Assembly: GCA_030066015.1 (NCBI GenBank)
Contig: JASJCL010000018.1
Location: 1-64,000 of the forward strand
Direction of reading: 5' to 3'
Length of the DNA stretch: 64,000 nt
DNA from: Desulfosarcinaceae bacterium
GTDB lineage: Bacteria > Desulfobacterota > Desulfobacteria > Desulfobacterales > Desulfosarcinaceae
The translations under genes and the position numbers were made by a program. Below, one piece after another: positions 61,818 to 64,000 of this stretch (position 1 is its first letter; the number at the start of each line of letters is the position of its first letter). A model generated the notes under the pieces. That model searched no databases and was not told the origin of the DNA. It saw nothing but the letters and a program-made list of their open reading frames with translations.

Positions 61818-64000
61818 CTATGGGCCAGCGCCGTCATCGTCCGGCATCGTGATCCGTTGGGGCGAGACCTGCCATATCTCTTGACAATACTCGCGAATCG
61901 CGCGGTCCGAGGAGAACTTGCCCATGCGGGCCGTGTTGCGGATGGACATGCGGTGCCAGTGGTCCGGCGCCAGAAAGGCCCGCCCGACCCGCTCCTGACA
62001 GGCGATGTAGCTGGCATAGTCGGCCAGCAGCATGAAGGGGTCGTGATTCAGGAGGGATTCGGTCAGCGGATGAAAGAGGTCGGGCTGCCGCGGGAGAAAA
62101 ACGCCGCTGGCGATCTGGTCCACGGCGGTCTTCAACTCCGGTTCCTGGTCATAAACGCGCCGCGGATGGACCCCTTCCGCCTGTCTTTGCTTCACCTCGC
62201 CGGCGGTGAGTCCGAACCGGAAGAAGTTGTCCGCGCCCACCTCCTCGCGAATCTCGATATTGGCCCCGTCCAGGGTGCCGATGGTCAGGGCCCCATTGAG
62301 GGCGAACTTCATGTTGCCCGTTCCAGATGCCTCCATCCCGGCGGTGGAGATCTGTTCGGAGAGGTCGGCCGCCGGATAGATCATCTGGGCGTTGGTCACG
62401 TTGAAGTCGGGCAGAAAAACCACCTTGAGCCGGTCTCCGATGGCCGGATCGGCGTGGATGGTGTCGGCCACGGCGTGGATCAGGCGAATGATCAACTTGG
62501 CCTGTCGATAGCCGGGGGCGGCCTTGCCGCTGAAGATGCACACCCGAGAGGGAGCATCCCCGGCGGTATCCTGGCGCAGACGATTGTAGAGGGTGATGAT
62601 GTGCAGCAGGTTGAGGTGCTGGCGCTTGTACTCGTGCAGCCGCTTGACCTGAATATCGAACAGGGCCGTCGGGTCTACCCGCATGCCCAGGCGGGCGTGA
62701 ATCAGCTTGGCCAGGCGGGTCTTGTTGTGCCGTTTCACCGTCGCCCACTGCTGCACGAAGTCCGGGTCCTGTGCAAGGGCTTCCAGCTTGCGCAATTGCG
62801 CCAGATCGGTGATCCACCCGTCGCCGATACGATCGGTGATCAGTCCGGCCAGTTCGGGATTGCTGAGCAGTAGGAAGCGTCTCGGGGAAACGCCGTTGGT
62901 TTTGTTGTTGAATTTCTCGGGATTGAGGGCGTAGAAATCCTGCAAGACCCCGGAAGTGAGCAGGTCGGTGTGCAGGGCCGCCACGCCGTTGATGGAGCGG
63001 CTGGCCACACATGCCAGGTGGGCCATCCGGACCTGGCGCTCGGGCCCCTCCTCGATGAGGGAGAGGCGTGCGACCCGTGCCGTGTCGTCGGGGAAGCGCA
63101 CCCGCACCTCATCCAGAAACCGCTGGTTGATCTCGTAAATGATCTCCAGATGGCGGGGCAGTAAATGCCCAAAGAGGGAAAGGGGCCACTTCTCCAACGC
63201 TTCCGGCATGAGGGTATGGTTGGTATAGCCGAAGCACCCTTGGGTGACCTCCCAGGCGGTCTCCCAGGGAAGCGCGTGGACGTCCACCAGCAGGCGCATA
63301 AACTCCGCCACCCCCACGGCGGGATGGGTATCGTTGAGTTGTATGAAGAACTCGTCCGCGAAGCGTCGCAGATCAATGTTCTTCTGAAAGAAGAGCCGCA
63401 GGAGATCCTGGAGGGCGCAGCTCACGAAGAAATACTGCTGCTTGAGTCGCAGGGCTTTGCCGGCCAGCTGCTCGTCGTTGGGGTAGAGGACCTTGGTGAT
63501 GTTCTCCGAATTGACCTTGTCCAGGACGGCCTGGTAGTAGTCGCCGCGGTTGAACAACTGAAAGTCGAACTCCTCCACCGCCTCGGCCTTCCAAAGCCGC
63601 AGGAGATTGACCGTGTTGACCCCATAACCGGCAATGGGGGTGTCATAGGCCATGCCGCGCACCACCGTTTCGGGGATCCAGCGCACCCGGTACGCCCCGT
63701 CCGGAGCCCCTGTATCGATCTCGGTGTGGCCGCCGAACATGACGTCAAAGACAATCTCGGGTCGGGCGATCTCCCAGGGGTTGCCCAAGCGCAGCCACTT
63801 GTCGGCCCGTTCCACCTGCCAACCCTCCACGATCTCCTGAGCGAAGATCCCGAACTCGTAGCGGATACCATGACTGATGGAGGCGATCTCCAGGGTGGCC
63901 ATGGAGTCCAGATAGCAGGCGGCCAGCCGTCCCAGGCCGCCGTTGCCCAAGCCCGGCTCCTGCTCCTGGGCCAGGATCTCGTCAAACTCCAGGCCGAGCA
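61818..64000 (-). CDS. glgP: Glycogen/starch phosphorylase, 5' end beyond the window
   Basis: About 726 residues of a phosphorylase that releases glucose-1-phosphate from glycogen. The frame is open to the right edge (upstream of GLGNGGLGRLAACYLDSMA), so roughly the first 100 residues lie outside. Diagnostic segments: the PLP-lysine site SGTGNMKFALNGALTIG, VFLPDFNVTNAQ, NKTNGVSPRRFL and the maltodextrin-binding 'FIQLNDTHPAV'. It ends in IWQVSPQRI and a short tail. It is convergent with the CPBP gene. No other glycogen gene is visible here. Confidence 0.95.
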   Translation of the reverse strand, partial: LGLEFDEILAQEQEPGLGNGGLGRLAACYLDSMATLEIASISHGIRYEFGIFAQEIVEGWQVERADKWLRLGNPWEIARPEIVFDVMFGGHTEIDTGAPDGAYRVRWIPETVVRGMAYDTPIAGYGVNTVNLLRLWKAEAVEEFDFQLFNRGDYYQAVLDKVNSENITKVLYPNDEQLAGKALRLKQQYFFVSCALQDLLRLFFQKNIDLRRFADEFFIQLNDTHPAVGVAEFMRLLVDVHALPWETAWEVTQGCFGYTNHTLMPEALEKWPLSLFGHLLPRHLEIIYEINQRFLDEVRVRFPDDTARVARLSLIEEGPERQVRMAHLACVASRSINGVAALHTDLLTSGVLQDFYALNPEKFNNKTNGVSPRRFLLLSNPELAGLITDRIGDGWITDLAQLRKLEALAQDPDFVQQWATVKRHNKTRLAKLIHARLGMRVDPTALFDIQVKRLHEYKRQHLNLLHIITLYNRLRQDTAGDAPSRVCIFSGKAAPGYRQAKLIIRLIHAVADTIHADPAIGDRLKVVFLPDFNVTNAQMIYPAADLSEQISTAGMEASGTGNMKFALNGALTIGTLDGANIEIREEVGADNFFRFGLTAGEVKQRQAEGVHPRRVYDQEPELKTAVDQIASGVFLPRQPDLFHPLTESLLNHDPFMLLADYASYIACQERVGRAFLAPDHWHRMSIRNTARMGKFSSDRAIREYCQEIWQVSPQRITMPDDDGAGP

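Noticed and set aside
61818-64000. GlgP looked N-terminally truncated
   Set aside because: The frame stays open and keeps homology up to the window edge; the start simply lies outside.

Overview
The window is a dense, high-GC bacterial chromosome segment with no rRNA, tRNA, CRISPR array, transposase or integrase that I could see. The gene mix suggests a heterotrophic anaerobic or facultative Desulfobacterota (Desulfosarcina-like) genome. That mix includes a class III PHA synthase with PhaE, a tungsten-type aldehyde ferredoxin oxidoreductase, a decayed trimethylamine-methyltransferase-family gene, SBBP-repeat and SEC-C proteins, and Cys-rich ferredoxin-like proteins. The taxonomic placement is an inference.

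Layout. 132-1443: a DUF2917 protein and an EamA permease. 1580-10310: an SBBP-repeat exported protein, a SpoIIE-type phosphatase, an Fe-S protein, a GlxA-type AraC regulator with a probable N-terminal frameshift, an orphan sugar-binding protein and a Gate-domain membrane protein. 10713-24190: a 13.5 kb minus-strand block that reads hutU-hutI-hutH-hutC-AOR-(mttB remnant)-ftcD-acnX large-acnX small-Ldh2-SDR. It starts at a promoter overlapped by a HutC-like operator (TTGTATATACAA). It would take histidine to glutamate plus a one-carbon unit. Its tail (AcnX plus an Ldh2-family reductase) looks like a cis-3-hydroxyproline route.

24420-27187 is an operon of a CarH-like adenosylcobalamin-binding protein (Wx9EH motif), an unknown helical protein and a PAS histidine kinase: a candidate B12-based light-sensing pathway. 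27510-29996 holds sdhA and sdhB without a membrane-anchor gene. 30093-37945 is a mixed region (helical repeat protein, FAD monooxygenase, small proteins, a sulfite-oxidase-family enzyme, a SEC-C protein).

38366-47576 is a polyhydroxyalkanoate (PHA) island. It holds four phasin-like proteins, a GAF protein, phaC and phaE (class III), a second PhaE-like protein, phaR, a PhaB-like SDR and a second, larger PhaC-like protein with a histone-H1-like tail. TGC-N3-GCA boxes lie 8-12 bp upstream of three promoters here and probably mark the PhaR regulon. A cyclase-FHA protein follows.

49211-54561 is an IclR-controlled cluster: a HisD paralogue of the HpsN type, a DegT aminotransferase, RidA and a threonine-synthase-like enzyme. 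The iclR and hisD-like promoters share an 11-bp element. Its substrate is unknown. It is one of the best candidates for an undescribed catabolic system, with the B12 sensor operon and the hut/AcnX block. The window closes with gltB-gltD (GOGAT), a CPBP protease and the 3' part of glgP, which runs off the right edge.
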